Origin: Iodidimonas nitroreducens | GTDB taxonomy: Bacteria > Pseudomonadota > Alphaproteobacteria > Sphingomonadales > Rhodothalassiaceae | NCBI GenBank assembly: GCA_000710935.1 | Contig: BAYV01000011.1 | Coordinates: 88,328 to 152,327 of the forward strand | Length of the DNA: 64,000 bases | Direction: 5' to 3' | In this document: one piece after another, positions 53,420 through 62,527 of the stretch | How positions within the stretch are numbered: position 1 is the stretch's first letter | How the letters are laid out: each line of letters begins with the position of its first letter | Notes under the pieces: generated by a model | The model's database searches: none | What the model saw: the letters and a program-made list of their open reading frames with translations, nothing else | Told to the model about the DNA's origin: nothing | Translations under genes and position numbers: made by a program

Positions 53420-54825
53420 TTTGTGCCTCCTTCCAGAATGGCTGGCGCGAGCGTAATCCCGGCGCTGCGGATGGGGGTGCCATCAAGCGTCGTTTCATGG
53501 GCCTCTGGCGGCTTCTTCATCAGGCGCAGGAGATACCAGATGCCCATGCCGAACACCGCGAAATAGACGAGAACAAAGGCAAGCAGCGAGGCGGCAATCG
53601 CCGGGGCATCAAGTGGCGATGCGCTATCCACCGTGCGCATGACCCCGTAAATCGTAAAAGGCTGTCGCCCGACCTCGGTCACGACCCATCCTGAGAGCAC
53701 CGCGATCAATCCGGATGGTCCCATCATGACCGCAAATTTATGCAGCAGGGGCCAATCATAAAGCCGTCTTCTCCAACGCGCAATCAAACTCCAAAGTCCT
53801 GTGCCCAGCATGAGAAAACCGATCCCGACCATGATCCGAAAGGACCAGAAGACGATGCCAACCGGCGGCTCGTCAGCGTCGGGGATCGTATCGAGGCCAG
53901 CCAGCGGAGCATCAAGATCATGCTTCAAGATAAGCGATGATGCTTTGGGAATTTCGATGGCATAATCGATACGGCGTTCGGCGCTATTGGGAATTCCGAA
54001 CAAAATCAGGGGTGCGCCATTGGGATGGCTGTCATAATGCCCCTCCATCGCCATCACCTTGGCGGGCTGATGTTCCAACGTATTGAGGCCGTGAAAATCA
54101 CCGGCAATAATCTGCAATGGCGCAACGATTGTAGCCATCCACATCGCCATAGAGAACATTTTACGGGCACCGGCATTTTGACGGTCCTTCAACAGATGCC
54201 ACGCACCCACAGCGCCGACGATGAACGCTGTGGTGAGATAGGCTGCGAGCAGGGTATGGACGAGTCGATAAGGAAAGCTTGGATTGAAGATGATCGTCCA
54301 CCAACTGTCGCCGGGCATGAATTGCCCGTTGGCTGCAATTTCATAGCCAACCGGCGTCTGCATCCAGCTATTGACCGACAAGATCCAGAAGGCTGAGATA
54401 AATGTGCCTACGGCAACCGCTAGTGTTGCAGTGAAATGTAGCTTGCGGCCGACCTTGTTGATGCCAAACAGCATGACCCCAAGAAATCCTGCCTCCAGAA
54501 AGAATGCGGTGAGCACTTCATAGGCCATGAGCGGACCGATGACCGGCCCTGCCTTGTCTGAAAAGACCGACCAATTAGTGCCAAACTGGTACGACATGAC
54601 GATACCGGAGACGACACCCATCGCGAAGACGATGGCAAAAATCTTGAGCCAATAGCGAAAGAGATTGGCGTACACACCTTTTCCTGTCTTGAGCCACAAA
54701 CCTTCCAGCACAGCGAGATAGCTGGCGAGGCCAATCGTAAAAGCCGGAAAAATGAAGTGAAAGCTGACCGTGAAGGCAAACTGTACCCGTGCAAGCAGTA
54801 TGGCCCATTCCTGTTCAATCATCAC
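53416..54825 (-). CDS. cydA: cytochrome bd-type quinol oxidase subunit I (CIO type, short Q-loop)
   Basis: 469 residues, shorter than E. coli CydA (522), as expected for the short Q-loop type. The high-spin haem ligand His is in FAFTVSFHFIFPAFTIG; GLNTLEHQPAKVMAMEGHYD is the quinol-binding region and GFLGVMLFGINKVGR lies in helix III. This branch tolerates cyanide and sulfide. The start overlaps the DUF3365 gene stop (ATGA), so the operon is DUF3365-cydA-cydB-DUF2474. Confidence 0.94.
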   Translation of the reverse strand: MMIEQEWAILLARVQFAFTVSFHFIFPAFTIGLASYLAVLEGLWLKTGKGVYANLFRYWLKIFAIVFAMGVVSGIVMSYQFGTNWSVFSDKAGPVIGPLMAYEVLTAFFLEAGFLGVMLFGINKVGRKLHFTATLAVAVGTFISAFWILSVNSWMQTPVGYEIAANGQFMPGDSWWTIIFNPSFPYRLVHTLLAAYLTTAFIVGAVGAWHLLKDRQNAGARKMFSMAMWMATIVAPLQIIAGDFHGLNTLEHQPAKVMAMEGHYDSHPNGAPLILFGIPNSAERRIDYAIEIPKASSLILKHDLDAPLAGLDTIPDADEPPVGIVFWSFRIMVGIGFLMLGTGLWSLIARWRRRLYDWPLLHKFAVMMGPSGLIAVLSGWVVTEVGRQPFTIYGVMRTVDSASPLDAPAIAASLLAFVLVYFAVFGMGIWYLLRLMKKPPEAHETTLDGTPIRSAGITLAPAILEGGTK

Positions 54826-55415
54826 TTTTCTCCTGGTGCCTTACGCGGCAATGCAATCAGCATTGCGCCCCTCAATTCGCCCGCACGAAAGCCGGTTGCC
54901 TGATCGTCGGGATATCTCTCGTCAATGGCAGCGCGAACGTCCGGTTTAATCTCCGTGCCATGACACGCCGCGCAGGGTTGATCCTTCATGATGATCGCGC
55001 GCATGGTGTAGTGAGTAGCCGCATCACCGCGCCTGTCGACCCAATTGTCAAGTGCGGGATTGCCGTCAGCGTCTGTCGGCTTTGCGGCCAGCGCCATCAG
55101 TCGTTCGCGCAATTCGCCGATTGTTTCAGCGCCCGGATTGCGAGGGCGCAGTGAAATACGGCGTAGCGTTGCACCTGTTTCGGCGGAAATTTGCTCGGCA
55201 ATCGCCGGGGCGGCTTCGGCACAGACCGCAATAGCATTGGTGGGGCCGCCATTTTGCAATGCCCGCCCCAATTTACTTTGCAATCGAGATTGAAACTCGT
55301 CGGCAATCGCGATCGAACGCTGAATATCGGCGTCGCTGGGCTGCGGCGCATCGCATCCTGCCACGGCCAGCGATGCCACTAATAACACCAAGCGTTTTTT
55401 GCCGATGAGCCTCAT
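54822..55415 (-). CDS. DUF3365 c-type haem lipoprotein
   Basis: The ATG at 55415 is preceded by AGGAGG and starts a lipoprotein signal with lipobox LAVAGC. The 197-residue product has one CxxCH haem site (CAACH, about residue 148) within a DUF3365/Tll0287-like domain. It may deliver or sense electrons in the periplasm next to the quinol oxidase. The protein is co-translated with cydA. Confidence 0.8.
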   Translation of the reverse strand: MRLIGKKRLVLLVASLAVAGCDAPQPSDADIQRSIAIADEFQSRLQSKLGRALQNGGPTNAIAVCAEAAPAIAEQISAETGATLRRISLRPRNPGAETIGELRERLMALAAKPTDADGNPALDNWVDRRGDAATHYTMRAIIMKDQPCAACHGTEIKPDVRAAIDERYPDDQATGFRAGELRGAMLIALPRKAPGEK

Positions 55416-55724
55416 GTCCACCTCCTGTTTTCGAGCGCATAGCGCCTTGGTCCGCAGACCCAAATGAGCAGTAATGTTCCCAATATGGCGATATTTTGTG
55501 CATAACTGTCCAACCCGTGTCATGTCCTGCACCAGTTGAATGACGATGGTTATCGGCGCCAATATGATAAACAGAATCAGCGCGGACGCACATGTCATTC
55601 AACCCATGGTCAGTGACAATCCAGCAAACACAAATGCGATGGTCGAACACCACAGCAAAACCGTCGGATCGCCAATCATATAGAGCGCGTCGGACCAGGG
55701 CGACTGAGCGATTTCAGCAAGCAT
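55412..55724 (-). pseudogene. frameshifted small membrane protein gene ahead of the DUF3365 gene
   Basis: An ATG at 55724 opens 41 residues (a soluble start, then PTVLLWCSTIAFVFAGLSL) that stop at 55599; the same frame resumes at once with ALILFIILAPITIVIQLVQD. A second membrane segment, NIAILGTLLLIWVCGPRRYA, is in another frame and ends at a TGA (55412-55414) that overlaps the next start as ATGA. This reads as a gene of about 104 codons broken by a stop and one frameshift. Two tiny independent genes are the alternative. Confidence 0.5.
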
Positions 55725-55756
55725 TGCGCCCCCCTCTTCACGGTTTAGTCTACCTA

Positions 55757-56386
55757 TCAGCCGATCTTGGTTGTGCGCAGATAGGGGCGATGCGTGGTGA
55801 AGCCTTGCGGGAACAGGCCTGCTGCCTCGTCGTCATTGATCGACGTAGGAATGATCACTTCCTTTCCGGGCTTCCAATCCGCAGGCGTTGCGATACGGTG
55901 CTTATCACTTGTTTGCAGCGCGTCGATCACTCGCAATATCTCATCAAAATTGCGGCCTACGCTCATCGGATAGGTCATGGTCAGACGGATGCGCTTGGCC
56001 GGATCAATGATGAAGACCGCACGGACTGCGGCAGTCTCGCTCTGTTCGGGGTGGATCATGTCATAGGTCCGCGCAATCGACAGATCCGCATCGGCGAGTA
56101 TCGGGAACCGAAGGTCGGTGTTCTGGGTGTCGTTTACATCTTCGATCCACTTGCGATGTTCTTCTGCCGTGTCCGTGGATAGACCGAGTGGCTTGACGTT
56201 GCGTTTGTCAAACTCAGCGGAAAGCTGAGCTGTGCGGCCCATTTCTGTTGTGCAGACCGGGGTAAAATCGGCCGGGTGGCTGAACAGAAACACCCAGGCA
56301 TCACCTGCCCAGTCGTGAAAGCTGATCTGGCCGTTCTGGGTGTCTGCGATGAAATCGGGGGCGATGTCGCCAATATGGAGTGTCAT
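55757..56386 (-). CDS. 1-Cys peroxiredoxin (Prx6 type)
   Basis: 209 residues. The peroxidatic Cys is in SHPADFTPVCTTEMGR, and the C-terminal VGRNFDEILRVIDALQTSDK followed by PADWKPG defines the Prx6 group, with no resolving Cys in the usual place. It reduces peroxides and possibly persulfides. Upstream at 56446-56460 is ATTGA-ATTAA-TCAAT, a palindrome that could be a regulatory site. Paralogue of the gene at 61392. Confidence 0.93.
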   Translation of the reverse strand: MTLHIGDIAPDFIADTQNGQISFHDWAGDAWVFLFSHPADFTPVCTTEMGRTAQLSAEFDKRNVKPLGLSTDTAEEHRKWIEDVNDTQNTDLRFPILADADLSIARTYDMIHPEQSETAAVRAVFIIDPAKRIRLTMTYPMSVGRNFDEILRVIDALQTSDKHRIATPADWKPGKEVIIPTSINDDEAAGLFPQGFTTHRPYLRTTKIG

Positions 56387-56527
56387 GATGAATTCTTTCG
56401 TGTTGTTGACCTAGGCTTTATAGCCCAAGTCGTGTCGATAGTCGAATTGAATTAATCAATATCTGTAATCGAGTAATTGATTTCTCCAATGCTCGATCGG
56501 ACATCATGACCATGATCATTGCGATGG

Positions 56528-58297
56528 TCAGATAAGGCCACGGGCCAGCCACAGGTCTTCCTGCTTGTTTGGCTCGTCCAGATCATTGGCCAGAATCATG
56601 AGGGCCGAGAAAGCCTCATTCTGCGAAAGCCATATTTTGCCCGTCAGATCATGGATCAGATGCGATCGCTCCAGCGCATCCATGACCGGGCCTTTCACCT
56701 CGGACAGGTGCAACTGGATGCCACCATCTGTCAGCCGATGATTGATCGCCTCGACACTTTCCAGCGCCGAAGCGTCAATGGCGTTCACAGCCGAACACAT
56801 CAGGATCAGATGGCGAAGATCGGGCTGATCGGCCACCTGCTCCAGCACAAACGTCTCCAGCCAGCGCGCATTGAGATAAGTCAGGCTCTCGTCAATCCGA
56901 ATGGTTAGAATGCGCGGATCTGTTAGCACATTGTGCCGCTTAACATTACGGAAATGCTCGGTTTTTGGCACGCGGCCAACGATCGCGGCATGAGGACGGG
57001 ACGACCGCCACAAAAACATCGCCAGCGAAAGTCCGACCCCTGCCATCACCCCCGATTCGACCCCGGCCAGCAGGGTGACCAGAACAGTCGTTGCCATCGC
57101 TGCGAAATCGGGCTTGGAATAGGTCCAGATGGCACGCGGGGTCTTGAAATCCACAAGGCTCAGGACCGCCACGATAATCGTAGCGGCCAGCGTAGCAATC
57201 GGCAGCGAGGCGAGCAGCGGGGTGAGAAACAAGGCGGCAACCGCAATCCCGACAGCGGTATAGGCCCCGGCGGCAGGCGTTTGGGCACCGGCATCGAAAT
57301 TGACCACCGAACGAGCAAAGCCACCCGTCACCGGATAGCCGCCGGTGAAACTGGCAGCGATATTGGCCGAACCCAGCCCGATCAATTCCTGATCGGGATC
57401 GATTCGCTGGCGTTTTTTGGCGGCCAGCGTCTGCGCAACAGAGACGCTTTCGACAAAGCCGATGACCGAGAGAAGCAAGGCGGGCACCGCAAGTTGTCGC
57501 CATAAATCCGCATCGAACAGCGGCAGGGTAAAGGGTGGCAGGCTTTGCGGAATGGTACCGACCACTTTTACGCCCGCCGCCTCAAGATCGAACAGTACCA
57601 CGGCCATGGTTGAGAGGGCGACCGCAGCAATCGGCCCGGCTTTCGCCGTCAGATCCGCAGCCCTTGGATTGAGGCCAAGGCGGATGAGCAGTGGCTTCAG
57701 GCCTTTGCGCACCCAGAACAGAAATGCGATCGCCGTTCCCCCAATGATCGATGTGGGAAGATTGGTATCAGCCAGATTGGCAAATAACGTGCGAAGCAAC
57801 TCGGGCATGGCCTCGCCACTGCCTGAAATGCCGAGAATTGACTTGAACTGGCTCGTGGCGATGATCAGGCCCGATGCTGTAATAAAGCCTGAAACAACCG
57901 GATGCGATAGCAGATTGGCCAGAAAACCGAGCCGCAGCACGCCCATGATGAGAAGGATCGCGCCCGATAAAAAGGCAAGGACCAGAGCGGCGGCAATGAA
58001 CTGGGCGCTGCCCGGCGGCGCAATGGCGCTTGCCGCGGTCAGGGTCATCAGCGAGACAACCGCCACCGGGCCGACCGCCAGCGCCCGGCTGGTGCCGAAT
58101 ATGGCATAGGCAATGATCGGCAGGATCGATGCGTAGAGCCCGACTTCGGGCGGTAGCCCGGCCAGCATGGCATAAGCCAGGCTTTGCGGGATCAGCATGA
58201 TCGTCACGATGGCAGCAGCAACCAGATCATTGGTCAGCGTGGTGCTATTATACGCGCGCCCCCAGATAAGGATCGGAAGATAACGCCCCAAGGACAT
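56528..58297 (-). CDS. SulP-family inorganic anion transporter with STAS domain
   Basis: 589 residues: about eleven membrane segments starting LTNDLVAAAIVTIMLIPQSL, GLYASILPIIAYAIFGTSRA, and a C-terminal STAS domain (about 455-560, LRHLILMCSAVNAIDASALE). These carry sulfate, bicarbonate or other anions. In persulfide-detoxification islands a SulP member is common and probably exports sulfite, thiosulfate or sulfate. The island location argues for that use. Confidence 0.9.
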   Translation of the reverse strand: MSLGRYLPILIWGRAYNSTTLTNDLVAAAIVTIMLIPQSLAYAMLAGLPPEVGLYASILPIIAYAIFGTSRALAVGPVAVVSLMTLTAASAIAPPGSAQFIAAALVLAFLSGAILLIMGVLRLGFLANLLSHPVVSGFITASGLIIATSQFKSILGISGSGEAMPELLRTLFANLADTNLPTSIIGGTAIAFLFWVRKGLKPLLIRLGLNPRAADLTAKAGPIAAVALSTMAVVLFDLEAAGVKVVGTIPQSLPPFTLPLFDADLWRQLAVPALLLSVIGFVESVSVAQTLAAKKRQRIDPDQELIGLGSANIAASFTGGYPVTGGFARSVVNFDAGAQTPAAGAYTAVGIAVAALFLTPLLASLPIATLAATIIVAVLSLVDFKTPRAIWTYSKPDFAAMATTVLVTLLAGVESGVMAGVGLSLAMFLWRSSRPHAAIVGRVPKTEHFRNVKRHNVLTDPRILTIRIDESLTYLNARWLETFVLEQVADQPDLRHLILMCSAVNAIDASALESVEAINHRLTDGGIQLHLSEVKGPVMDALERSHLIHDLTGKIWLSQNEAFSALMILANDLDEPNKQEDLWLARGLI

Positions 58298-58300
58298 GAA

Positions 58301-58600
58301 TCAGGCCTCGATCATATGCGGTTTCACCATCCACTCGCGCACCCCGTCACGGGTGACGCCCAAGGCCATGTAAACCGCCTTGTTTTTCACCATCCGGCTA
58401 TCGGCATCACGGATTTTAACCCGCAGAGCGTCAAAAATCACGATGGGATACATCCGCTCCAGCGCCAGGCTTTGCCAGTCCCGGACCTCGTCCAGCACGG
58501 CGTCGGTCACGCGACTGATCAGGTCGGGCGAGACCTGCAGCCCATAGACATCCTCAAGGTGGGCAGGGATGTCACGCACTGTCAATCCCGTGGCAGGTCA
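58301..58600 (-). pseudogene. IS256-family transposase fragment
   Basis: The central part, [20 protein letters not shown] and [20 protein letters not shown], includes one catalytic Asp (FDALR). Similarity ends after GVTRDGVRE and both ends are missing. It abuts the SulP gene start. Confidence 0.85.
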
Positions 58601-58723
58601 GCAGGTCAGACGTCCGAACCGTGCGTTTGCGGACTTCTGGAAAATATTTGTTCTTTGTTATGTGCAGGATGCTCCCTCCTACTCATGAGTTGGAGCCTCC
58701 GGAAATCCCGGCGCGGTTCAGAT

Positions 58724-59083
58724 CTATTGGGCCATGTCGTAGAGTTTCTCCTCAACAAGCATCTTATAAAGAAGAATTTTCGTTCCCTGCGTTTCGAATA
58801 CCTTCGCAAAAATGACAGCCTTGGGCCGGTAGGAATATTGGTAGCCATAGGAATTGCAAGTTAGGTAGGTACCATCTGAGAACAATACTTTACGACCATA
58901 CTCGCAGCCTTCAAAATCATCCTGACGATTGGCGTCACTATCGATGTATCCGCTGATGGTCTTGACTTTGAGAATATACCAACCTTCAAGGCGCTCGAAC
59001 TCGTCAACGATATCCGCATGGGCTGCAACTGAGAATAGAGATGCGAGAGTGATTGTCGCGAATAATTGTTTAAATAATTTCAA
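58724..59083 (-). CDS. small secreted protein of unknown function
   Basis: 119 residues with a signal peptide (MKLFKQLFATITLASLFSVA, cut after AHA). The mature part has two Cys that could pair (EGCEYGRKVLFSDGTYLTCN) and many aromatic residues. No family is recognised. Codon use is more AT-rich than in most neighbours. The 204 bp beyond its start (59084-59287) show no gene. Confidence 0.55.
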   Translation of the reverse strand: MKLFKQLFATITLASLFSVAAHADIVDEFERLEGWYILKVKTISGYIDSDANRQDDFEGCEYGRKVLFSDGTYLTCNSYGYQYSYRPKAVIFAKVFETQGTKILLYKMLVEEKLYDMAQ

Positions 59084-59287
59084 TTACTTTCCTCCCCAGC
59101 GTATTTCTTTCTTCAAATTACGCACGCGTTTACACTTCAAAGTGAGAAGTGGCTCCGTGGGCTGTGTGAGCGGGCAAAAATATGGGTACCCATTCGTGTA
59201 AGTTCGCGGTATTAGGCCGTAGACCTTAAACTTCATGGGTGAGATAGCCTAGTTGTTGTTTAGAGAGCACAAAGCCTATCAGCCGGT

Positions 59288-59698
59288 TCATTCAACGGTG
59301 ATTTTGTGCAGTGCCATGCCGCCCAGCATTGCGCCGATAAAAATGGCAGCAGGCCCGGGGGCAATGGCCAGATCGGCCAGCGCCGGTCCGGGGCACAGGC
59401 CGCTTATCCCCCAGCCAACGCCAAAGAACAGCGCACCCAGAGCCAGCTTTTTATCAATCTGCCTTGTGCCGGGCAGATCGAATGCGCCTGCGGCCAGCGG
59501 CTTTTTCATGCCTTTGCGCAGCTTCCAAGCGATGGCCATCGGGATCAGGGCACCACCCATCACGAATGCCAAAGTGGGATCCCACGCCCCGAAAATATCG
59601 AGGAAGGCCTGCACCCGCGCCGGATCGGCCATGCCGGATATGGCCAGACCCGCGCCGAAAATCAGGCCGGATAACAAGGATAAGAGGAGGCCCATCAT
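59288..59698 (-). CDS. YeeE/YedE-type sulfur transporter half, DUF6691/PmpB-like
   Basis: 136 residues and four membrane helices with GLAISGMADPARVQAFLDIF and GVGWGISGLCPGPALADLAI, the second-half signature with its conserved Cys. With the PmpA-like protein it forms a two-part transporter of reduced sulfur compounds. Same strand and tight spacing as its partners. Confidence 0.88.
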   Translation of the reverse strand: MMGLLLSLLSGLIFGAGLAISGMADPARVQAFLDIFGAWDPTLAFVMGGALIPMAIAWKLRKGMKKPLAAGAFDLPGTRQIDKKLALGALFFGVGWGISGLCPGPALADLAIAPGPAAIFIGAMLGGMALHKITVE

Positions 59699-59908
59699 CT
59701 AATTCCGCGAGCAGGTGGATTGGCCAAGTAATCTGTAGAGCGGGCAGAAACTGACCAGGCTGGTGAGGAGAAACACCGCGACCACCACTGTCAGAACAAC
59801 AGCCAGTGTCCCGGATATCACGCCGGAATAAACCAGGATGCCCAGCGCAATCGCCGCGATCAGGCGCAGGATGCGGTCTAAAGTTCCCATATTTTTCTTC
59901 ATCGTCAT
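59699..59908 (-). CDS. DUF2892 small membrane protein
   Basis: 69 residues, with KNMGTLDRILRLIAAIALGI and CPLYRLLGQSTC at the end. This is the membrane domain found attached to or beside rhodanese in sulfur-handling loci. Stop and start are adjacent to the PmpB-like gene. Confidence 0.85.
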   Translation of the reverse strand: MTMKKNMGTLDRILRLIAAIALGILVYSGVISGTLAVVLTVVVAVFLLTSLVSFCPLYRLLGQSTCSRN

Positions 59909-59924
59909 TTTCCTTTTTAAAGAC

Positions 59925-60371
59925 TTAACTCATGAATCCGAAAAGCCGCATCAGGCCCACCGTGGCAAATCCTGTGGCCATGAACAGAGCCGTCGCGACC
60001 ATAGACCGTGGCGAAAGGCGCGATACGCCGCACACGCCATGGCCGCTGGTGCATCCCGATCCCAAACGCGTGCCAAAGCCCACCAACAGCCCACCGATAA
60101 TCAGCGGCAGGGGGGACGCAGGGAAATGAACCTCTATCTCTGCATAAAAACGGTTGATCATCCATGCGCCCGCAGGCAGCCCAAGGATGAAGGCAATGGC
60201 CAGCGCGCGCGCCTTGCTGCTGCCAGCAATTCCGACCGACCGTGCAGCCAGGCCGCTCACCCCGGCGATGCGGCCAAGGCCCAGCAGCATGATGGCCCCG
60301 GCCAAACCGATCAGCAATCCGCCCAGCAATCCTTCGATGGGCATGGCATCGGGAAATCCGGGCAGGCTCAT
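59925..60371 (-). CDS. YeeE/YedE-type sulfur transporter half, PmpA-like
   Basis: 148 residues and four helices with the diagnostic FGTRLGSGCTSGHGVCGVSR, whose cysteines contact thiosulfate or persulfide in YeeE structures. The start overlaps the end of the dioxygenase-like gene by 4 bp. Works with the PmpB-like half. Confidence 0.9.
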   Translation of the reverse strand: MSLPGFPDAMPIEGLLGGLLIGLAGAIMLLGLGRIAGVSGLAARSVGIAGSSKARALAIAFILGLPAGAWMINRFYAEIEVHFPASPLPLIIGGLLVGFGTRLGSGCTSGHGVCGVSRLSPRSMVATALFMATGFATVGLMRLFGFMS

Positions 60372-61285
60372 AATGCATTCACCGGGATTTTGAGATAGGT
60401 GACGCCATTGTCATCCGGCGGCGGCAGATGGCCTGCGCGCATATTGACCTGAACGGAGGGCAGGATCAGGCGCGGCATAGCGAGCGTGGCATCACGGGCT
60501 TCACGCATGGCCACGAATTCATCCTCGCTTACACCATCATGGATATGAAGATTTTCTTTGCGCTCTGCCTCGACGGTTGTTTCCCAAACGAATTCCGTCC
60601 GGCCCGATGGCAGATAATCATGGCACATGAACAAACGTGTTTCGGGCGGAAGCGATAAGATACGCCGCGCCGAGCGATAGAGCGTGCGGGCGTCACCACC
60701 GGGAAAATCGGCCCGTGCGGTGCCATAATCGGGCATGAACATCGTATCGCCGACGAACACGGCATCGCCGATCACATAAGCGATACAAGCGGGTGTGTGC
60801 CCGGGGACATGCAGCACCGTGACGCCAAGCGACCCGATCTGGAACTGGTCGCCGTCTTTCCAGAGTTGATCGAAATCCGAGCCGTCGCGTTGGAATTCGC
60901 TGCCTGCGTTAAATAATTTTCCAAAGACCTGTTGCACGCTGGTGATCTGCGCGCCGATAGCGATTTTACCCCCCAGTCTTTCTTGCAGATAGGGCGCTGC
61001 CGACAGATGATCCGCATGGGCGTGCGTTTCAAGCAACCAATCAACGCTCAGCCCCTTTTCCTCGACATAGGCGATAATCGCTTCTGCCGACGTGAAAGCG
61101 GTGCGACCCGAAGCCGAATCATAATCCAGCACGCTATCGATGATCGCAGCGTGATGGCTTTCGGGATCGTGGACGACATAGCTGACGGTATTGGTCGGCT
61201 GATCAAAAAAGGATTTAATGATGGGCACACCCGCTTTTGCGGCTGAAACCTGCTTGATGGCACTGGCAAGGGGGATGTCGCTCAT
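60368..61285 (-). CDS. ETHE1-like persulfide dioxygenase (Blh-type metallo-beta-lactamase fold)
   Basis: The ATG at 61285 has AAGGA upstream; 305 residues. The metal motif LETHAHADHLSAA is complete, with VLHVPGHTPACIAYVIGDAV, VGDTMFMPDYGTARADFPGG and FMCHDYLPSGRTE, all persulfide dioxygenase-type. It oxidises glutathione persulfide to sulfite. First gene of the operon with both YeeE halves and DUF2892, and divergent from the peroxiredoxin and ArsR genes. Confidence 0.9.
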   Translation of the reverse strand: MSDIPLASAIKQVSAAKAGVPIIKSFFDQPTNTVSYVVHDPESHHAAIIDSVLDYDSASGRTAFTSAEAIIAYVEEKGLSVDWLLETHAHADHLSAAPYLQERLGGKIAIGAQITSVQQVFGKLFNAGSEFQRDGSDFDQLWKDGDQFQIGSLGVTVLHVPGHTPACIAYVIGDAVFVGDTMFMPDYGTARADFPGGDARTLYRSARRILSLPPETRLFMCHDYLPSGRTEFVWETTVEAERKENLHIHDGVSEDEFVAMREARDATLAMPRLILPSVQVNMRAGHLPPPDDNGVTYLKIPVNAL

Positions 61286-61307
61286 GCAAAATTCCTTGAA
61301 ATTCATA

Positions 61308-61326
61308 ATTACATAAAATATGTAAT
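61308..61326. promoter_or_regulatory. 19-bp palindromic operator for the BigR-like repressor
   Basis: ATTACATAAAATATGTAAT is a perfect 8+3+8 inverted repeat in the divergent region between the dioxygenase and peroxiredoxin genes. It suits an ArsR/BigR dimer controlling both directions. Confidence 0.7.
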
Positions 61327-61391
61327 CTAAAAGAAAGATTGCGTCAAGCCTGTATGAAAGGCATGGTCATAGACATGAGACAGCACAAGCC

Positions 61392-62021
61392 ATGACAGAC
61401 ACACAAAACCCCGATCTAAACCGTGCCGTAAGGATTGGCGACCCCGCCCCGGATTTCATTGCCCGCTCGACCAAAGGCGAGGTGAAGCTCTCGTCCTACC
61501 GTGGTCGCTGGCTTATTTTCTTTTCACATCCGGCTGATTTTACGCCCGTTTGCACAACCGAATTTATCGGTTTGGCCAAGCGCCAGCCCGCATTCGATGA
61601 GTTGGATTGCGCACTTCTTGGGCTTTCGGTTGATAGCCTTTATGCGCATTTTGCCTGGGTTCGGGCGATCGAGGAACAGTTCGATATTTCCATTGATTTT
61701 CCAATTATCGAAGATCCCAGCATGGCGATTGGCTTTGCCTATGGCATGATCGATCACACAAGCGCTGATTCCATGGCCGTGCGTTCGGCTTATTTTATCG
61801 ATCCGGAAGGGATCGTCCGCGCTGTCACCACATATCCGCATGATGTTGGGCGCTCGGTCGATGAGATGCTGCGGTTGATAACAGCACTGAAAGCGGTTGA
61901 TGATGGCAAAGGATTTGCCCCCGAAGGCTGGCAGCCTGGCACCGCTCTTCTCGCACCACCGCCGGATGGCAGAAGGCCGCTTGATGAGGGGGCAGACTGG
62001 TTTTGCAAAATCCAGCCATGA
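61392..62021 (+). CDS. 1-Cys peroxiredoxin (Prx6 type), second copy
   Basis: 209 residues with SHPADFTPVCTTEFIG and VGRSVDEMLRLITALKAVDD. It differs throughout from the paralogue at 55757 and has a longer N-terminal tail. The stop overlaps the repressor start (ATGA), so both are under the 61308 operator. Likely handles peroxides or hydropersulfides formed during sulfide oxidation. Confidence 0.92.
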   Translation: MTDTQNPDLNRAVRIGDPAPDFIARSTKGEVKLSSYRGRWLIFFSHPADFTPVCTTEFIGLAKRQPAFDELDCALLGLSVDSLYAHFAWVRAIEEQFDISIDFPIIEDPSMAIGFAYGMIDHTSADSMAVRSAYFIDPEGIVRAVTTYPHDVGRSVDEMLRLITALKAVDDGKGFAPEGWQPGTALLAPPPDGRRPLDEGADWFCKIQP

Positions 62022-62413
62022 CCGCACTTTATGAAAATCGCGATCTGGCCGCCAGCGTTTCAGAAAAGCTGAAGGTTTATGCGCAGCCGCAACGTCTGAT
62101 GATTCTCAGTTGCTTGTGGCGCGGCGAACGCACTGTGGCAGATATAGGCCAGGCGACCGGCATCGTTCAGCCTGCGCTGAGCCAGCAACTGGCAGAATTG
62201 CGCCGTGCTGACCTCGTGCAGACACGCAAGGAAGCCAAACAGGTCTGGTATCGATTGGCAGATGATGGCGTTGCTTTATGCGTTCAAACGATGGAAAAAA
62301 TCTTTTGTGACGCGCCTGAGCATGTGATGCCCATGCCGCTTCTTGTCAGTGGGCAGGACAAACGACCGGTCAAAGGTGCTGCGCGTTTTGTGCGCATGAT
62401 TATAAACCGATGA
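62018..62413 (+). CDS. bigR: ArsR-family repressor, BigR-like persulfide sensor
   Basis: 131 residues from the coupled ATG. The winged helix is VADIGQATGIVQPALSQQLA with ELRRADLVQTRKEAKQVWYR as helix and wing. Cys32 (MILSCLW) and Cys97 (EKIFCDA) are 65 residues apart, close to the Cys pair that forms a disulfide or trisulfide in BigR and SqrR. Cys88 is extra. It should repress the divergent dioxygenase and peroxiredoxin units. Confidence 0.82.
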   Translation: MTALYENRDLAASVSEKLKVYAQPQRLMILSCLWRGERTVADIGQATGIVQPALSQQLAELRRADLVQTRKEAKQVWYRLADDGVALCVQTMEKIFCDAPEHVMPMPLLVSGQDKRPVKGAARFVRMIINR

Positions 62414-62527
62414 TTTTTATATATCATTTCTGGCTCTGTGGGGTGCCATGAACGTGGTGTATCCAGTCTGGCCCTACTACTGGGCCAAAGGCATTCCGGA
62501 AAGCTTGGCCAAAGGCATTCGATCCTT

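Noticed and set aside
58301..58600. Active IS256 copy
   Set aside because: Only the central part of the transposase is left and no terminal inverted repeats were found.
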